This document shows, one piece after another, positions 18,185-28,331 of a DNA stretch of 64,000 nt (its first letter is position 1; every line of letters begins with the position of its first letter). The notes under the pieces are model-generated. The model saw only the letters and a program-made list of their open reading frames with translations, made no database searches and had not been told where the DNA came from. The translations under genes were made by a program, and so were the position numbers. The stretch is from Romboutsia ilealis (GTDB lineage Bacteria; Bacillota; Clostridia; Peptostreptococcales; Peptostreptococcaceae), in NCBI RefSeq assembly GCF_900015215.1, contig NZ_LN555523.1:1349481-1413480 (forward strand), written 5' to 3'.

Positions 18185-19075
18185 ATGGTAAATGAAAAAC
18201 TTGAGGAAAAAAGAAAACATGGTAATTTTTTATTACCTCTTGGAATTTATGATGTTGATTTAGGAGATAAAGAATATTCAATATCTGCCCATTGGCATAA
18301 AGAAGTCGAAATAATATTAGTAAAATCTGGTGAATTTAATTTACAAATTAATTCTGATTTTTATACTTGCAAATGTGGTGATATAGTTATTATAAATTGC
18401 GAAGAACTCCATTACTTAATTGCTAAAGAAAATGTGTATAGTGAATTTACAAGCTTAGTATTTGATGTTTCTCAACTAAATAGCTCTATACTTGACAGTT
18501 CATCAGTTAACTTTATAACACCTATTGTAAATAAAAAGTTTAAACTTCCAACAATAATAAATGAAAATTTTAGTATTTATAATAATTTAAAGGAAATAAT
18601 TCTAAAAATTATTGAAGTTTATAGTCATAAATATTATGGTTTTGAACTAGAAATTAAAGCTTTAATGTTTAGTTTTTTTGCTAATATCTTTAAAGAGAAC
18701 TTAGTAATAAAAAAAGATTCTACATTATCAGATGACAGTAAAATTTTTAAGATAAAAGATGTTATAAAATACATAGAAGATAACTATAGAAATGATATAA
18801 ATATAAATACATTAGCTAATATTTGTCACTATAATGAATATCATTTTATGAGATTTTTTAAGAAATACACTGGTAAAACATGTATTCAATTTATAAAAAA
18901 TTATAGACTTGAAAAATCATATAATTTACTTAAAACTACAGATTTATCTGTTACTCAAATCTCTTTTGATGTAGGATTTTCAAATGTATCCTATTTTATA
19001 AGAAGTTTTAAGGAAAAATATAAAGTCACACCTAAAGAACTTAGGTTAAGAGTTGATGATTCATTTAAAGTTTAA
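18185..19075 (+). CDS. AraC-family transcriptional regulator (alpha-glucosidase locus)
   Basis: 296 residues, AAGGGG upstream of ATG. N-terminal cupin sensor (about 20-120, with HWHKEVEIILVKSGEF and the GDIVIINCEELHYL turn) and C-terminal double helix-turn-helix (about 195-290, with CHYNEYHFMRFFKKYTGKT and DVGFSNVSYFIRSFKEKY). Divergent from the alpha-glucosidase gene with a 125-bp shared promoter region. Likely activates that gene when an oligosaccharide binds the cupin; inferred from position. Confidence 0.9.
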   Translation: MVNEKLEEKRKHGNFLLPLGIYDVDLGDKEYSISAHWHKEVEIILVKSGEFNLQINSDFYTCKCGDIVIINCEELHYLIAKENVYSEFTSLVFDVSQLNSSILDSSSVNFITPIVNKKFKLPTIINENFSIYNNLKEIILKIIEVYSHKYYGFELEIKALMFSFFANIFKENLVIKKDSTLSDDSKIFKIKDVIKYIEDNYRNDININTLANICHYNEYHFMRFFKKYTGKTCIQFIKNYRLEKSYNLLKTTDLSVTQISFDVGFSNVSYFIRSFKEKYKVTPKELRLRVDDSFKV

Positions 19076-19135
19076 CTATTGATATAATTATTGTTTATAT
19101 ATATCACATAGCTTTTATATTTTAAATTTATTATA

Positions 19136-19169
19136 CGTAAAAATCCCTAGAATTTTCTCTCTAGGGATT
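19136..19169 (-). terminator. Terminator of tyrS
   Basis: AATCCCTAGA ... TCTAGGGATT stem, 14 bp past the tyrS stop codon, followed on the minus strand by a T-run. Confidence 0.85.
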
Positions 19170-19182
19170 ATATAAAATAAGA

Positions 19183-20412
19183 TTATTTTAAAACTACTTT
19201 CTTGAATTTTTTCTTTCCACGTTTTATAACCATACCGTCACCAGCTAAAGCATCTTTAGTAAATGTAGCTTTTACATCAGATACCTTTTCTCCATCTACA
19301 GTTACTCCACCTTGTTCTATGTTTCTTCTAGCTTCAGATCTAGTTGGTGCAAGTTCTGCTTTAACTAATAAAGATATTAAATCTATAGCTCCATCAGTTA
19401 AATCTGCTTCTTCTATTTCTGTTGTAGGCATATCAGCATGAGCCGCTCCTGAGAATAAAGCTCTTGAACTTTCTTGTGCTTTTATAGCTTCTTCTTCGCT
19501 ATGAACAAGTTTAGTTAATTCAAATGCTAATACTTCTTTAGCTTCGTTTATTCTGTTTCCTTCCCACTTTTCTATTTCTTCTATTTCTTCAAGTGATAAG
19601 AATGTTAACATACGCATACATTTAAATACGTCAGCATCAGCAACATTTCTCCAGTATTGATAAAATTCAAATGGAGATGTTTTGTTAGGATCTAACCATA
19701 CTGCACCATTTGCAGTTTTACCCATTTTATTTCCTTCTGAGTTAAGAAGTAATGTTATAGTCATTGCATATGCATTTTCACCTAATTTACGTCTTATTAA
19801 ATCAGTACCAGCAAGCATGTTACTCCATTGGTCATTTCCACCTAATTGCATTTGGCATCCATATTTTTCATATAAATGATAGAAGTCGTAAGCTTGCATT
19901 ATCATGTAGTTAAATTCTAAGAAGCTAAGTCCTCTTTCCATTCTGTTTTTATAACATTCAGCAGTAAGCATTCTATTAACACTAAATTGAGCTCCTACTT
20001 CTCTTAATAAGTCAACATAGTTTAAGTCTAATAACCAATCAGCATTGTTAACTAATAAAGCTTTATCTTCTCCAAAATCTATAAATTTACTCATTTGCTT
20101 TTTGAAACATTCACAGTTATGATTTATTTGTTCTGGAGTCATCATTTGTCTCATATCTGTTCTTCCTGATGGGTCACCTATCATAGTTGTTCCACCACCA
20201 ACAAGTGCTATAGGCTTATTTCCTGCCATTTGTAATCTCTTCATTAAACATAAAGTCATGAAGTGACCAACGTGTAAACTGTCTGCAGTAGCGTCAAATC
20301 CTATATAAAATTTTGCTTTACCTGCATTTATAAGTTCTTTTAATTCATCTTCGTCAGTTACTTGAGCAACTAAACCTCTAGCAACTAATTCATCGTATAC
20401 AGTCATAGTCAT
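19183..20412 (-). CDS. tyrS: Tyrosyl-tRNA synthetase
   Basis: 409 residues; AAGGAGTG precedes the ATG at 20412. Class I motifs: HVGHFMTL (HIGH equivalent) and KMGKT (KMSKS equivalent), with the tyrosine pocket around [15 protein letters not shown] and [25 protein letters not shown] in pieces. C-terminal S4 RNA-binding domain (about 345-409, [21 protein letters not shown]). Charges tRNA-Tyr. Expression is controlled by the tyrosine T-box leader at 20445-20738. Monocistronic. Confidence 0.97.
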   Translation of the reverse strand: MTMTVYDELVARGLVAQVTDEDELKELINAGKAKFYIGFDATADSLHVGHFMTLCLMKRLQMAGNKPIALVGGGTTMIGDPSGRTDMRQMMTPEQINHNCECFKKQMSKFIDFGEDKALLVNNADWLLDLNYVDLLREVGAQFSVNRMLTAECYKNRMERGLSFLEFNYMIMQAYDFYHLYEKYGCQMQLGGNDQWSNMLAGTDLIRRKLGENAYAMTITLLLNSEGNKMGKTANGAVWLDPNKTSPFEFYQYWRNVADADVFKCMRMLTFLSLEEIEEIEKWEGNRINEAKEVLAFELTKLVHSEEEAIKAQESSRALFSGAAHADMPTTEIEEADLTDGAIDLISLLVKAELAPTRSEARRNIEQGGVTVDGEKVSDVKATFTKDALAGDGMVIKRGKKKFKKVVLK

Positions 20413-20444
20413 TACTATTCACTCCTTATAATTGTTTTTAGTAT

Positions 20445-20738
20445 AAAAAAAGCTCTCGTCCCAATATAAAGGACGAAAGCATTGCTTACGTGTTACCACC
20501 TTAGTTCATCAATATCTCACAATATTGACCTTAATAAGTACGCCAAATTTTGGTTATACTTTAACACTGTAACGTGTGCCAATACGTTAATCCCTACTAG
20601 TTGTTATCTTTGGGGATTACAGCTCAAAGATGTATTCAAATTAACTTGTCTATTTCCTTTCACCAACCGGAAACTCTCTGAAAGACTACATTAATCTTAC
20701 TTATTCTTTTCATAGCATTTAAAAATAATTATTATATT
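20445..20738 (-). promoter_or_regulatory. T-box riboswitch, tyrosine specifier, upstream of tyrS
   Basis: Read on the minus strand: AGAGAG and GGTTGGTGAAA of stem I, specifier loop GAATACATC with Tyr codon UAC at 20632-20634, T-box AAGGTGGTAACACG at about 20489-20502, and a terminator stem GCTTTCGTCC ... GGGACGAGAGC with seven T at 20445-20480. Uncharged tRNA-Tyr would stabilise the antiterminator and allow tyrS transcription. The reverse-strand ORF that can be read inside this leader is not a gene. Confidence 0.95.
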
Positions 20739-20744
20739 TACTTC

Positions 20745-20773
20745 ATTATATTAATACGTAATAATTTTGTCAA
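20745..20773 (-). promoter_or_regulatory. Sigma-A promoter of the tyrS leader
   Basis: On the minus strand TTGACA (20768-20773), 17-bp spacer, TATAAT (20745-20750). Consensus boxes with optimal spacing directly upstream of T-box stem I. Confidence 0.85.
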
Positions 20774-20786
20774 CCTATAATATAAT

Positions 20787-21620
20787 TTATTTCGGTAAAA
20801 AATTTTCAAATATTATATTATCACTATATTTATATGCTTTTTCCATAGCTTCCTTATTTTTTACGGTCCATATAATTATAGGAACTCCTTTTTTTCTTAA
20901 ATTTTCTAACTTTGACTTTGGAATACCTTCTAATTCATACCCTATATAATTAGGTTTACTTTTAAAGTTTAATAAAAGATTTTTTAAAGCAAATTTCTCA
21001 AGTGCATTTAAATTTTCACTACCTTCTGTAAAGGTACCTGATAATTGACCTCTTATAACTTCACTTGCATTATTTTTATACCACTGTAATATAAACGGAT
21101 TAAATGATTGTATTGCATATTTACCTTCATATCCTTTTAATATTTTATAAGTTTTTTCTGATAGTTTTATATAGTCTTTACAATCTTTTATTTCTATTAA
21201 TATAGCAACTTTATTATCTACTAATTCTAACACTTCCTCTAAAGTTGGTATTCTTTCATTAGTTTTTCCTAATCTTAAGTTTTTTAATTCATCATAATTT
21301 ACATCTTCTATATTTCTAGTATCATTAGTCATTCTCTTTAGGTTTTCATCATGAAAGACTACAACTTCTTTATCTTTTGTAAATTGAACATCAAGTTCTA
21401 TAGCATAATTATTTTTTACAGCATTTTCAAACGCACTTAATGAATTTTCTGGAATATCTTCAGTATATAACCCTCTATGTGCTATGGGATTTTCTTTTAT
21501 CCAAGATATTTTATCTTCGCTAAGAGCTTCCCCTGCAGTTAGAAAATTATAAAAAACTGTAACTCCGCATGCAAGTGCTAAAGCTATTGATGACATAATT
21601 ATTATCTTGGAATTCTCCAT
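20787..21620 (-). CDS. Glycerophosphodiester phosphodiesterase, membrane-anchored
   Basis: 277 residues from ATG at 21620, which has AGGGGG at a good distance; a GTG at 21629 is less likely. One N-terminal membrane helix (about 5-25), then the GDPD barrel with AHRGLYTEDIPENSLSAF, ELDVQFTKDKEVVVFHDENL (His and Glu metal ligands), IEIK and a closing VPIIIWTVKNKEAMEKAY in pieces. Hydrolyses glycerophosphodiesters to glycerol 3-phosphate plus alcohol, probably at the outer face of the membrane. Eleven bp after the upstream DUF2232 gene, so probably one operon. Confidence 0.9.
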   Translation of the reverse strand: MENSKIIIMSSIALALACGVTVFYNFLTAGEALSEDKISWIKENPIAHRGLYTEDIPENSLSAFENAVKNNYAIELDVQFTKDKEVVVFHDENLKRMTNDTRNIEDVNYDELKNLRLGKTNERIPTLEEVLELVDNKVAILIEIKDCKDYIKLSEKTYKILKGYEGKYAIQSFNPFILQWYKNNASEVIRGQLSGTFTEGSENLNALEKFALKNLLLNFKSKPNYIGYELEGIPKSKLENLRKKGVPIIIWTVKNKEAMEKAYKYSDNIIFENFLPK

Positions 21621-21640
21621 ATCCAACACCCCCTACAAAA

Positions 21641-22609
21641 TTAGTTCATTAAATTATCTAATATATAATTTTGCCTTACCCTTATATCCATCCTCTTATC
21701 TAATATAATATTAAATAATATTATTAGTAGTACAGCTATTTTAAATGCTAATACTAATATTAATATTGTTATTAGTAGTGCATATCTTGCATAAGATACT
21801 TTTTGATATTTAGATAGTATATAGTTTTGAATTACATTATATCCATCTCTAATAATAAAATACGCACATAAGTAGCTAGCACATGTAGATATAGTTATTA
21901 AGTATGTATTATTTATTTCTATATTCATAAATTTAAATATTTGAAAAATTAATAAGTATAATGAACATCCATAAAATACTTTCTTCGAACAAGTTATAAA
22001 TCTAGAATACGCTTTAAAATTCCTAATAATGTTATACTTTTTTTTAGAATTATTCTTTAATATTTTTAATTTATTACTAAAGATTAATCCTAAGTAATAT
22101 ACACTAAACATCATTCCAAATGGAAACATTGCAATTAGTAAATAATACATTGTATTTGCAACTTCTTTATTATTAAAAAACTTTATATATCCCTTAAATT
22201 CCTGCATAAAGCTATAACCTATTAGTTTTGAGGCATATATATCTATAAATACCATAAGAAGTACAGATAATATAGACCCATATACTAAATCATCCATTAT
22301 AGTAGTGTTCATTTGTAAAAGAACTCCACATATTATTCCTAAAATAACGCTTTGACTTGCCCAAATAGCTGTTCCAATATTACCTAATACTAAACCTGTT
22401 ATTACAAGTGAAGTTACACCTGATAATATGCTATATTTAATGTCACATTTTAAGCATATTACAACAAAAAATATTGGTACTATAAAATCTAAATAAAATG
22501 TGTATCCAAGTCCAGTAGATACAAAGAATATAGTTCCTACAACAAATAAAGCTGACATAAGTGCAGCTTCTGTCATTTTTTTAGTATCATTCAAGTTAAA
22601 CATCTCCAA
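21641..22609 (-). CDS. DUF2232 (YybS-like) multi-pass membrane protein
   Basis: 322 residues with about eight membrane segments. The N-terminus (KKMTEAALMSALFVV) resembles DUF2232 proteins related to energy-coupling S components and to YybS, which in Bacilli is near ribosomal protein genes. Start is uncertain: TTG at 22609 is the frame limit, while the ATG at 22603 lies too close to the only GGAG. Operon with the GDPD gene downstream. Function unknown; a small-molecule transport role is possible. The region 22610-23028 is AT-rich and shows no gene or clear signal except the promoter region of the next gene. Confidence 0.7.
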   Translation of the reverse strand: MEMFNLNDTKKMTEAALMSALFVVGTIFFVSTGLGYTFYLDFIVPIFFVVICLKCDIKYSILSGVTSLVITGLVLGNIGTAIWASQSVILGIICGVLLQMNTTIMDDLVYGSILSVLLMVFIDIYASKLIGYSFMQEFKGYIKFFNNKEVANTMYYLLIAMFPFGMMFSVYYLGLIFSNKLKILKNNSKKKYNIIRNFKAYSRFITCSKKVFYGCSLYLLIFQIFKFMNIEINNTYLITISTCASYLCAYFIIRDGYNVIQNYILSKYQKVSYARYALLITILILVLAFKIAVLLIILFNIILDKRMDIRVRQNYILDNLMN

Positions 22610-23028
22610 ATCTTATTAATTAATACTTATAAATATTAATTATATCACTTATTTACAATGAAATCTAATTAGAAATCTAACTATTAAATAAATTTATTAA
22701 AAACTAAAATCATATAATTTTCCTACTTTTATAACTTTAAATCAATTTTTCATAAACCATTACTGCTTTTTTATTTATCTACATATAGTTTAATTTGATG
22801 TATGACCCTTTTTATTCTTACTCCAAATGCTCATAGCTTATATTATTAGCTTATAAATTTTATATATTTAACTTTATAGTGATTGTATAAAAATATCAAT
22901 TCTTTTAAAATTTCTTTATACTTTCATTATATTTACAACCGATTTAAATTATAAATTCTTAATGTATTAATATTCTTATTTTAAAATGCTATAATAACAC
23001 TTATAAAAGTATAAAAGGAGGATCATCA

Positions 23029-23469
23029 ATGTTTATAATAAAACACTTTGAGGATTTAAGCGTAGATGAATTTTTTGAAATAGCTAAAGCTAGGTATGAA
23101 ATTTTTGCATGTGAACAAAAAATTACCCAGGAAAATGACTTTGATGATATTGATAAGAACTGCTATCATATTTTCTCTTTAGATAATAACACAATTATAT
23201 CATATGCAAGGATAATACCTAAACAATATAGTAGCTATGAAGATACTTCTATAGGTAGAGTGCTTGTAAATAAAAATTATAGAAGGAATGGATTAGCTAA
23301 AAAGTTAATGTTAAAATCTATTGAGTTTATAAATAATAATCTTAACGAAGAACATATAACTTTATCTGCTCAATATTATATAAAAGATTTATATAAATCT
23401 TTAGGATTTAAAGAAATATCAGATGTCTATGATGAGGTAGGTATTCCTCATGTAAAAATGAGATTATAA
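23029..23469 (+). CDS. GNAT-family N-acetyltransferase (ElaA-like)
   Basis: 146 residues, AAAGGAGGATCATCA before ATG. ElaA-like start (FEDLSVDEFFEIAKARYEIFACEQ) and acetyl-CoA loop RVLVNKNYRRNGLAKKLM (about residues 84-101) are present. Transfers an acetyl group from acetyl-CoA to an unknown amine. Followed directly by an IS982-family left-end remnant at 23489. Confidence 0.88.
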   Translation: MFIIKHFEDLSVDEFFEIAKARYEIFACEQKITQENDFDDIDKNCYHIFSLDNNTIISYARIIPKQYSSYEDTSIGRVLVNKNYRRNGLAKKLMLKSIEFINNNLNEEHITLSAQYYIKDLYKSLGFKEISDVYDEVGIPHVKMRL

Positions 23470-23488
23470 AAATAAATCTATATTAACT

Positions 23489-23630
23489 CGTTGTGCTAGT
23501 TAAATTTTTCAATAATAAAACTCTAACAAATATAGTATCCTAAGATTATCTCTACTAATCTAAAGGAGGATTATATATGCTAGAGTTTAATAATTATTAT
23601 ATCCAAGATCAAAAAAATTTAACTGATTTA
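23489..23630 (+). mobile_element. IS982-family remnant: left end only
   Basis: 142 bp nearly identical to the left end of the complete copy at 40547: inverted repeat CGTTGTGCTAGTTAA, the leader, AAAGGAGG, and the first 18 codons of the transposase (MLEFNNYYIQDQKNLTDL). The match stops at 23630, just 11 bp before the stop codon of the MFS gene on the other strand. All the rest of the element is gone, so this is a deletion scar. Confidence 0.92.
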
Positions 23631-23640
23631 ATTATACAAT

Positions 23641-24819
23641 TCAGGTAGTAATTTTTTCAGTTTTTTCAGTAAAAGAAACTCTAAACATTAAAATACATAC
23701 TATTAAACAACATATTCCACTTAATATAAACGGTAACTTATTTCCTATATCAAATATAAATCCAGAAGCTAAAGATCCTATAATCATACCTATGGCTTTA
23801 TAAGAACCTTGTATTCCCATTATTTCTCCATAATTATCCTTAGCAAGTTTTGATACAATACTTTGTTGTATTGGAATAACTAAAGCACTACTTCCAACAA
23901 ATATCATTATAAACATAAAGCTCAGTATTATATTATTAAATAATGAAGCTACTACCATACTTATTCCTGATATTATACAAGCAGCTACTAATGTATATTT
24001 TTCATTAAACTTTTTACTTAGATAAGGATTTATCCATAGGTTCATAATTAATGCTATAAATCCTGCAATAGCCATAACTATACCATTTACCATTGTCGGC
24101 ATATTAAGAACTGATTCTAAGTAATAATTTATTGTAGAGTTATATGAAGTTGTTGCTATAGTTACTAAAGTCATAACTATCATCATTGTACTTAGTATAG
24201 GAGTTAATCTAGTATTGTTATTTCCTTTTTTCAGATGCTTTGTATAAATTTTAATCTTACCTTGTTTTTTATCTATAGTTTCATCTACTATAAAATATAT
24301 AATACCTGCAACTATTAAACATAGTATAAACTGAGTTAAAAATGCAAATTTATATCCATATCCACCACAAAATCCGCCTATTAAAGCTCCTGCTGAACTA
24401 GCTATAGATGTTGTAGCTGTATGATATGACATATATTTTGTTCTTTCTTCTTTTGAAGATATATCACTTACATATGCTATACATGTAGTTATAAATGATA
24501 CTGACATTGCACCGCCTGTTATTCTAAACAAAAGTATTAGTGGCGTACTTTCTATAAATCCAAATCCTAATTGACTGATTCCATATCCAATTACACCAAT
24601 AACTAAAAATCTTTTTCTTCCTTTTTGATCAGACATCGATCCCCATATAGGAGACATCACAAAGTGAGCTATTGACATTGTTGAATATAACACACCAAAC
24701 ATATATGTTGGCATACTTAGTGCATTTATAAGCGATGGAGTTACTGGATGTGCCATATTAAAAGTAGCCATCGTTATAAAGTTTATAAACAATATCTTTT
24801 TCATTTTATTCTTGTCCAT
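23641..24819 (-). CDS. MFS efflux transporter, 12 membrane segments
   Basis: 392 residues. Conserved MFS motif A at SPIWGSMSDQKGRKRFLVIG (about residues 55-74) and repeated hydrophobic segments support a drug:proton antiporter (TetA/Bmr-like). N-terminus MDKNKMKKILFINF; ribosome binding site AAGGAG. The 3' end abuts an IS982 remnant, but the ending (EKTEKITT) looks natural. Substrate unknown. Confidence 0.88.
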   Translation of the reverse strand: MDKNKMKKILFINFITMATFNMAHPVTPSLINALSMPTYMFGVLYSTMSIAHFVMSPIWGSMSDQKGRKRFLVIGVIGYGISQLGFGFIESTPLILLFRITGGAMSVSFITTCIAYVSDISSKEERTKYMSYHTATTSIASSAGALIGGFCGGYGYKFAFLTQFILCLIVAGIIYFIVDETIDKKQGKIKIYTKHLKKGNNNTRLTPILSTMMIVMTLVTIATTSYNSTINYYLESVLNMPTMVNGIVMAIAGFIALIMNLWINPYLSKKFNEKYTLVAACIISGISMVVASLFNNIILSFMFIMIFVGSSALVIPIQQSIVSKLAKDNYGEIMGIQGSYKAIGMIIGSLASGFIFDIGNKLPFILSGICCLIVCILMFRVSFTEKTEKITT

Positions 24820-24933
24820 AATTTCTCCTTAGTTGTTTTATTTTTTCACTTTTAATATTATACCATAATAATTAATACATAAATTTCGTGAAATTTTTAT
24901 ATTTTTATAAAAATTAAGAAAATAATACATAAT

Positions 24934-24978
24934 AAAAGCCTTATAATCATAAAACTTTAAATGATTATAAGGCTTTTT
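24934..24978 (-). terminator. Terminator of the ClpP-like gene
   Basis: AAAAGCCTTATAATCAT ... ATGATTATAAGGCTTTTT, 17-bp stem, 25 bp beyond the stop codon at 25003. Confidence 0.88.
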
Positions 24979-25002
24979 ATTATTTTTTATATTATATTAC
25001 TA

Positions 25003-25593
25003 TTATAAATTAGGCAATTCGTCATAACTTGTTATAACTTTGTTTACTATACCATATTCAACAGCTTCTTCTGCATTTAACCAATAGTTTCTATCTGTAT
25101 CTTTTTCTACCTTTTCTAATGGCTGACCTGTTGCATTACTTATTATATTATTAATTCTTTTACGCACTCGTACTATTTCTTTTGCCTCTATATTTATATC
25201 TGTCGCTTGCCCTTGGCATCCGCCTAGCGGTTGATGTATCATATATCTAGTGTTTGGTAATGAATATCTATCTTCTTTATCTGCTGCAAGATATATAGTT
25301 ATACCTGCACTTGCAACCCATCCAGTACCTATTATAATAACACGAGGTTTTATAAACTTAATCATATCATGTATAGTATCCCCTGCTTCTACATGACCAC
25401 CTTGACTGTTGATAAATAGTTTAATTGGCTCATCTCCCATTTCTTGTAGTATTAATAATTGTGTTGCTACTTTTTCAGCTAATTCTTGATTTATCTCTCC
25501 TGAAATAATTAATGATCTAGAGTTTAATAATTTTTCTACTACTGCATTAGATGTCTCTTTTGCATTTTCTTGTTTTTCCCCTTGATTATTCAT
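25003..25593 (-). CDS. ClpP-family serine protease
   Basis: 196 residues from ATG at 25593 (GGGGGT at 7 bp; the frame opens at 25608). Catalytic triad is visible: Ser in GWVASAGI, His in YMIHQPLGG, Asp in KDTDRNYWL. The oxyanion loop NSQGGHVEAGDTIHDMI is ClpP-like. Against canonical ClpP the Ser motif (ASMA) is changed to ASAG, and no Clp ATPase partner or tig/clpX is adjacent, so this is probably an accessory ClpP paralogue (ClpP2 or TepA-like) rather than the main ClpP. Cytoplasmic. Confidence 0.88.
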   Translation of the reverse strand: MNNQGEKQENAKETSNAVVEKLLNSRSLIISGEINQELAEKVATQLLILQEMGDEPIKLFINSQGGHVEAGDTIHDMIKFIKPRVIIIGTGWVASAGITIYLAADKEDRYSLPNTRYMIHQPLGGCQGQATDINIEAKEIVRVRKRINNIISNATGQPLEKVEKDTDRNYWLNAEEAVEYGIVNKVITSYDELPNL

Positions 25594-25740
25594 GTGTTCT
25601 ACCCCCATTTAATTCTTATTTTTAATATAATAACCACTTACTAATAAGTATAGCACAATTATTTTTAGTCTACGTTTATATTTTTGTTCAATTTAATATT
25701 TTATCTATTACACCAAATAATTAAAGGTCATATTTACTTA

Positions 25741-26028
25741 TCAGTAATTATACATAAATAATTTGAGAACTTTATTTATATCATCTTTACATTCATAAAA
25801 TACACCTTCATCTCTAAGTGCACATAAAAAGTTAACTGACCATAAAAGTGGTATTAAACACATATTAAATAACCAATCTAATATTCCTTGACTAGTAAGT
25901 TTATAAAAGAAGGATTCAGATGTCTCTATTTTTGCTTTTGCTTTATCATTCTTAAAACTGTCTATATCTTTATTTACTTCATTTACATCATATCCATATA
26001 ACCAATTTGATGATGTAACGCTTAGCAA
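25741..26028 (-). CDS. Hypothetical protein fragment
   Basis: 95 codons from a TTG with no ribosome binding site; the frame stays open a few codons further upstream to a TAG. Contains one hydrophobic segment (LFNMCLIPLLWSVNFLCAL). I do not recognise it. The missing start signal and short length suggest the tail of a decayed gene. Confidence 0.35.
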   Translation of the reverse strand: MLSVTSSNWLYGYDVNEVNKDIDSFKNDKAKAKIETSESFFYKLTSQGILDWLFNMCLIPLLWSVNFLCALRDEGVFYECKDDINKVLKLFMYNY

Positions 26029-26081
26029 ACAAAGTCTTGATACTTTCTATTAATTGAATTTAGAAATAAATTTTACATCAA

Positions 26082-27158
26082 TTATTTTATTATTTTTAAT
26101 TCTTTATTGTATTTGTTTAATATTTCATGACCATCTTCTGTAACTAAAACTAAATCCTCTATTCTAACTCCAAATTCACCTGGTAAATATATTCCTGGCT
26201 CTACCGAAAATATCATACCTGGCTCTAATATATCAGTATTTACAGATGATACATCTCCCATATCATGAGTTTCTATTCCTATAGAATGACCTGTTCTATG
26301 AGTAAAATATTTTCCATATCCTTTTTCAGTTATATATTCTCTAGCCGCATTATCTATATCACAGAATCTAATACCTGGCTTTACCATAGATATAGCTCTT
26401 TTATTAGCTTCAAGTACTATATTAAATACTTCTTTTGCTTTTTCAGGAGCACTTTTATAAAACACTGTTCTTGTCATATCTGAACAATAATTATCTTTAA
26501 TACATCCTATATCAAGTATTACACAGTCACCTTCTTTTACCATTTCTAAACCACACTGAGCATGAGGGTCTGCTCCATTTTTTCCATAAGCTATAATTGG
26601 ATTAAATGAAAAACCGTCAGCTCCTAATTCTTCATATATAGTTGCTAATCTTTGGGCCATCTGCTTTTCTGTTAATCCTTCTTTTAATAGATTTTGAAGT
26701 TTCTCCATAGCCATATCATTTATATGAGATGCATTTCTCATAAGCCTTTTTTCTTCTTCATCCTTGTACATTCTTAGTGTGTCTATTATAAAAGATGCAT
26801 TTACATATTTATTTTCAGTATTTAATTCCATAAGGTGTAATAAAAATCTAGCTGGCCAATTTTTATCTACTCCTATCGTTTTACCTTTTTCTATGTATTC
26901 AGATATTATTAAAACTCCGTCCTTGGTATCATCAAACCAAACTTTTTCTACACCTAAATCTTCATGTACCGGAAATAACTCATTTATAAATAATTTATGA
27001 TTTCTATTTATATTAAGGTATAAAGCTATTAGTCTTTCTCCTGGATGAATCATTTTACCCGTTAGATAAAATATAGCTTTTGGATCTGTAACTAACATTT
27101 GAGGTATATCATTCTCTTCCATTTTTATCAAAATTTTATTTAGTCTATTTAATTTCAC
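26082..27158 (-). CDS. Xaa-Pro aminopeptidase (M24B)
   Basis: 358 residues. N-terminal creatinase-like domain (about 1-130), then a pita-bread M24 domain with metal ligands in ILDIGCIKDNYCSDMTRT (two Asp), HRTGHSIGIETHD (His), SVEPGIYLPGEFGVRIED (two Glu). Removes N-terminal residues preceding proline, or cleaves Xaa-Pro dipeptides; cytoplasmic peptide recycling. Single gene; a terminator for the gene upstream lies at 27362. Confidence 0.93.
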   Translation of the reverse strand: MKLNRLNKILIKMEENDIPQMLVTDPKAIFYLTGKMIHPGERLIALYLNINRNHKLFINELFPVHEDLGVEKVWFDDTKDGVLIISEYIEKGKTIGVDKNWPARFLLHLMELNTENKYVNASFIIDTLRMYKDEEEKRLMRNASHINDMAMEKLQNLLKEGLTEKQMAQRLATIYEELGADGFSFNPIIAYGKNGADPHAQCGLEMVKEGDCVILDIGCIKDNYCSDMTRTVFYKSAPEKAKEVFNIVLEANKRAISMVKPGIRFCDIDNAAREYITEKGYGKYFTHRTGHSIGIETHDMGDVSSVNTDILEPGMIFSVEPGIYLPGEFGVRIEDLVLVTEDGHEILNKYNKELKIIK

Positions 27159-27361
27159 AAAATCACCCTTTACTAGTAAATTTTATTTAATTATGCCATA
27201 TAATTCAATTTATTAATCATTTTATTATAATTAAATCTTAATCACTTTTATATTATATCCAAAGAATGATAATAATTATATGTTCATAGCGTATATTAAG
27301 TGTTAATATACATTTGTATTTAATTTCGTTTTATTAATATTTTAAATATATAATATTCTAT

Positions 27362-27402
27362 AAAGATACAAGAAACATAAACGGTAGGATTCTTGTATCT
27401 TT
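27362..27402 (-). terminator. Terminator of the cation diffusion facilitator gene
   Basis: AAAGATACAAGAA ... TTCTTGTATCTTT, 13-bp stem, 8 bp beyond the stop codon at 27410. The rest of 27159-27361 shows no gene. Confidence 0.85.
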
Positions 27403-27409
27403 ATATATT

Positions 27410-28303
27410 TTAATTTTTAGAGTTTTTAATTTCATTTAAATATGGTTCTACATGTACTGTTACACCTTTTATAAAATCAATATTTTTAAGTATTATGTTT
27501 TCTAAGTTGTTAGCTATATCATGACCCTTATATACTGTCAAATTTTTATCTACACATATTACTAAATCAACGTAGGCCATAGCTCCATATTTTCTAGTTC
27601 TCAAGTCTAATATATCTTCAACGCCTTTTGTATTTTTTACTATAGATATTATTTTATCCTCATATTCTTTACCAATAGATAGATCCATAAGCTCATTTGC
27701 AGAATTTAATAATATATTAACTCCTACCTTAGAAACAAATAATGCAACAACTATAGTTGCTAAAGGATCTAAAATCTTAAATCCTATTATTGCTCCACCT
27801 ATACCTATAAATGCTGCTATAGATGATAAAGCATCAGATCTATGATGCCAAGCATCTGCTTTTAATGCAGGAGAATTTATCCCATTTGCTACTTTAATAG
27901 TTATTCTATACTGATATTCTTTTATAAGTATTGATATAACAGAAACTATTAATGGAAGTATTGTTGGAACTTTAAGTTTATCTATATTAATTAATGATAT
28001 AACACCTCCATATCCTATTTTTAAAGCCACAAATATTAATACTATAGATAATAAAAGTGCTACTAAAGTTTCTGCCTTTTCATGACCATAATTATGTTCT
28101 TTATCATTTGGACTCTTTGATATCTTATTTCCAATTAAAACTCCTATTGAAGTTAAAATATCAGATGCTGAATGCAAACCATCTGCTATTATAGCATTTG
28201 AATTTCCAAGTACTCCTGCACCTATCTTTATAATAGTTAAAACTATATTCCATATAATTGATAATCTTGTTATTTTGTTTGATTCATCATATCTTGATTC
28301 CAT
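27410..28303 (-). CDS. Cation diffusion facilitator family metal exporter
   Basis: 297 residues, TTGGAGG before ATG. Six membrane segments, with metal-site motifs NAIIADGLHSASD in helix 2 and KADAWHHRSDALSS in helix 5 (HXXXD and DXXXD patterns), then a cytoplasmic ferredoxin-like C-terminal domain (about 205-295). Exports Zn, Fe, Mn or Co against a proton gradient. The inverted repeats just upstream (28332-28408) look like metal-regulator sites, supporting metal control. Confidence 0.92.
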   Translation of the reverse strand: MESRYDESNKITRLSIIWNIVLTIIKIGAGVLGNSNAIIADGLHSASDILTSIGVLIGNKISKSPNDKEHNYGHEKAETLVALLLSIVLIFVALKIGYGGVISLINIDKLKVPTILPLIVSVISILIKEYQYRITIKVANGINSPALKADAWHHRSDALSSIAAFIGIGGAIIGFKILDPLATIVVALFVSKVGVNILLNSANELMDLSIGKEYEDKIISIVKNTKGVEDILDLRTRKYGAMAYVDLVICVDKNLTVYKGHDIANNLENIILKNIDFIKGVTVHVEPYLNEIKNSKN

Positions 28304-28331
28304 TTTTATGCCTCCAATTTATACAAAATAA

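Noticed and set aside
19202-19441. Plus-strand ORFs opposite tyrS
   Set aside because: Shadows of the tyrS coding frame; no ribosome binding site.
20482-20694. ORF on the plus strand inside the tyrS leader
   Set aside because: It lies entirely antisense to the T-box riboswitch and has no ribosome site.
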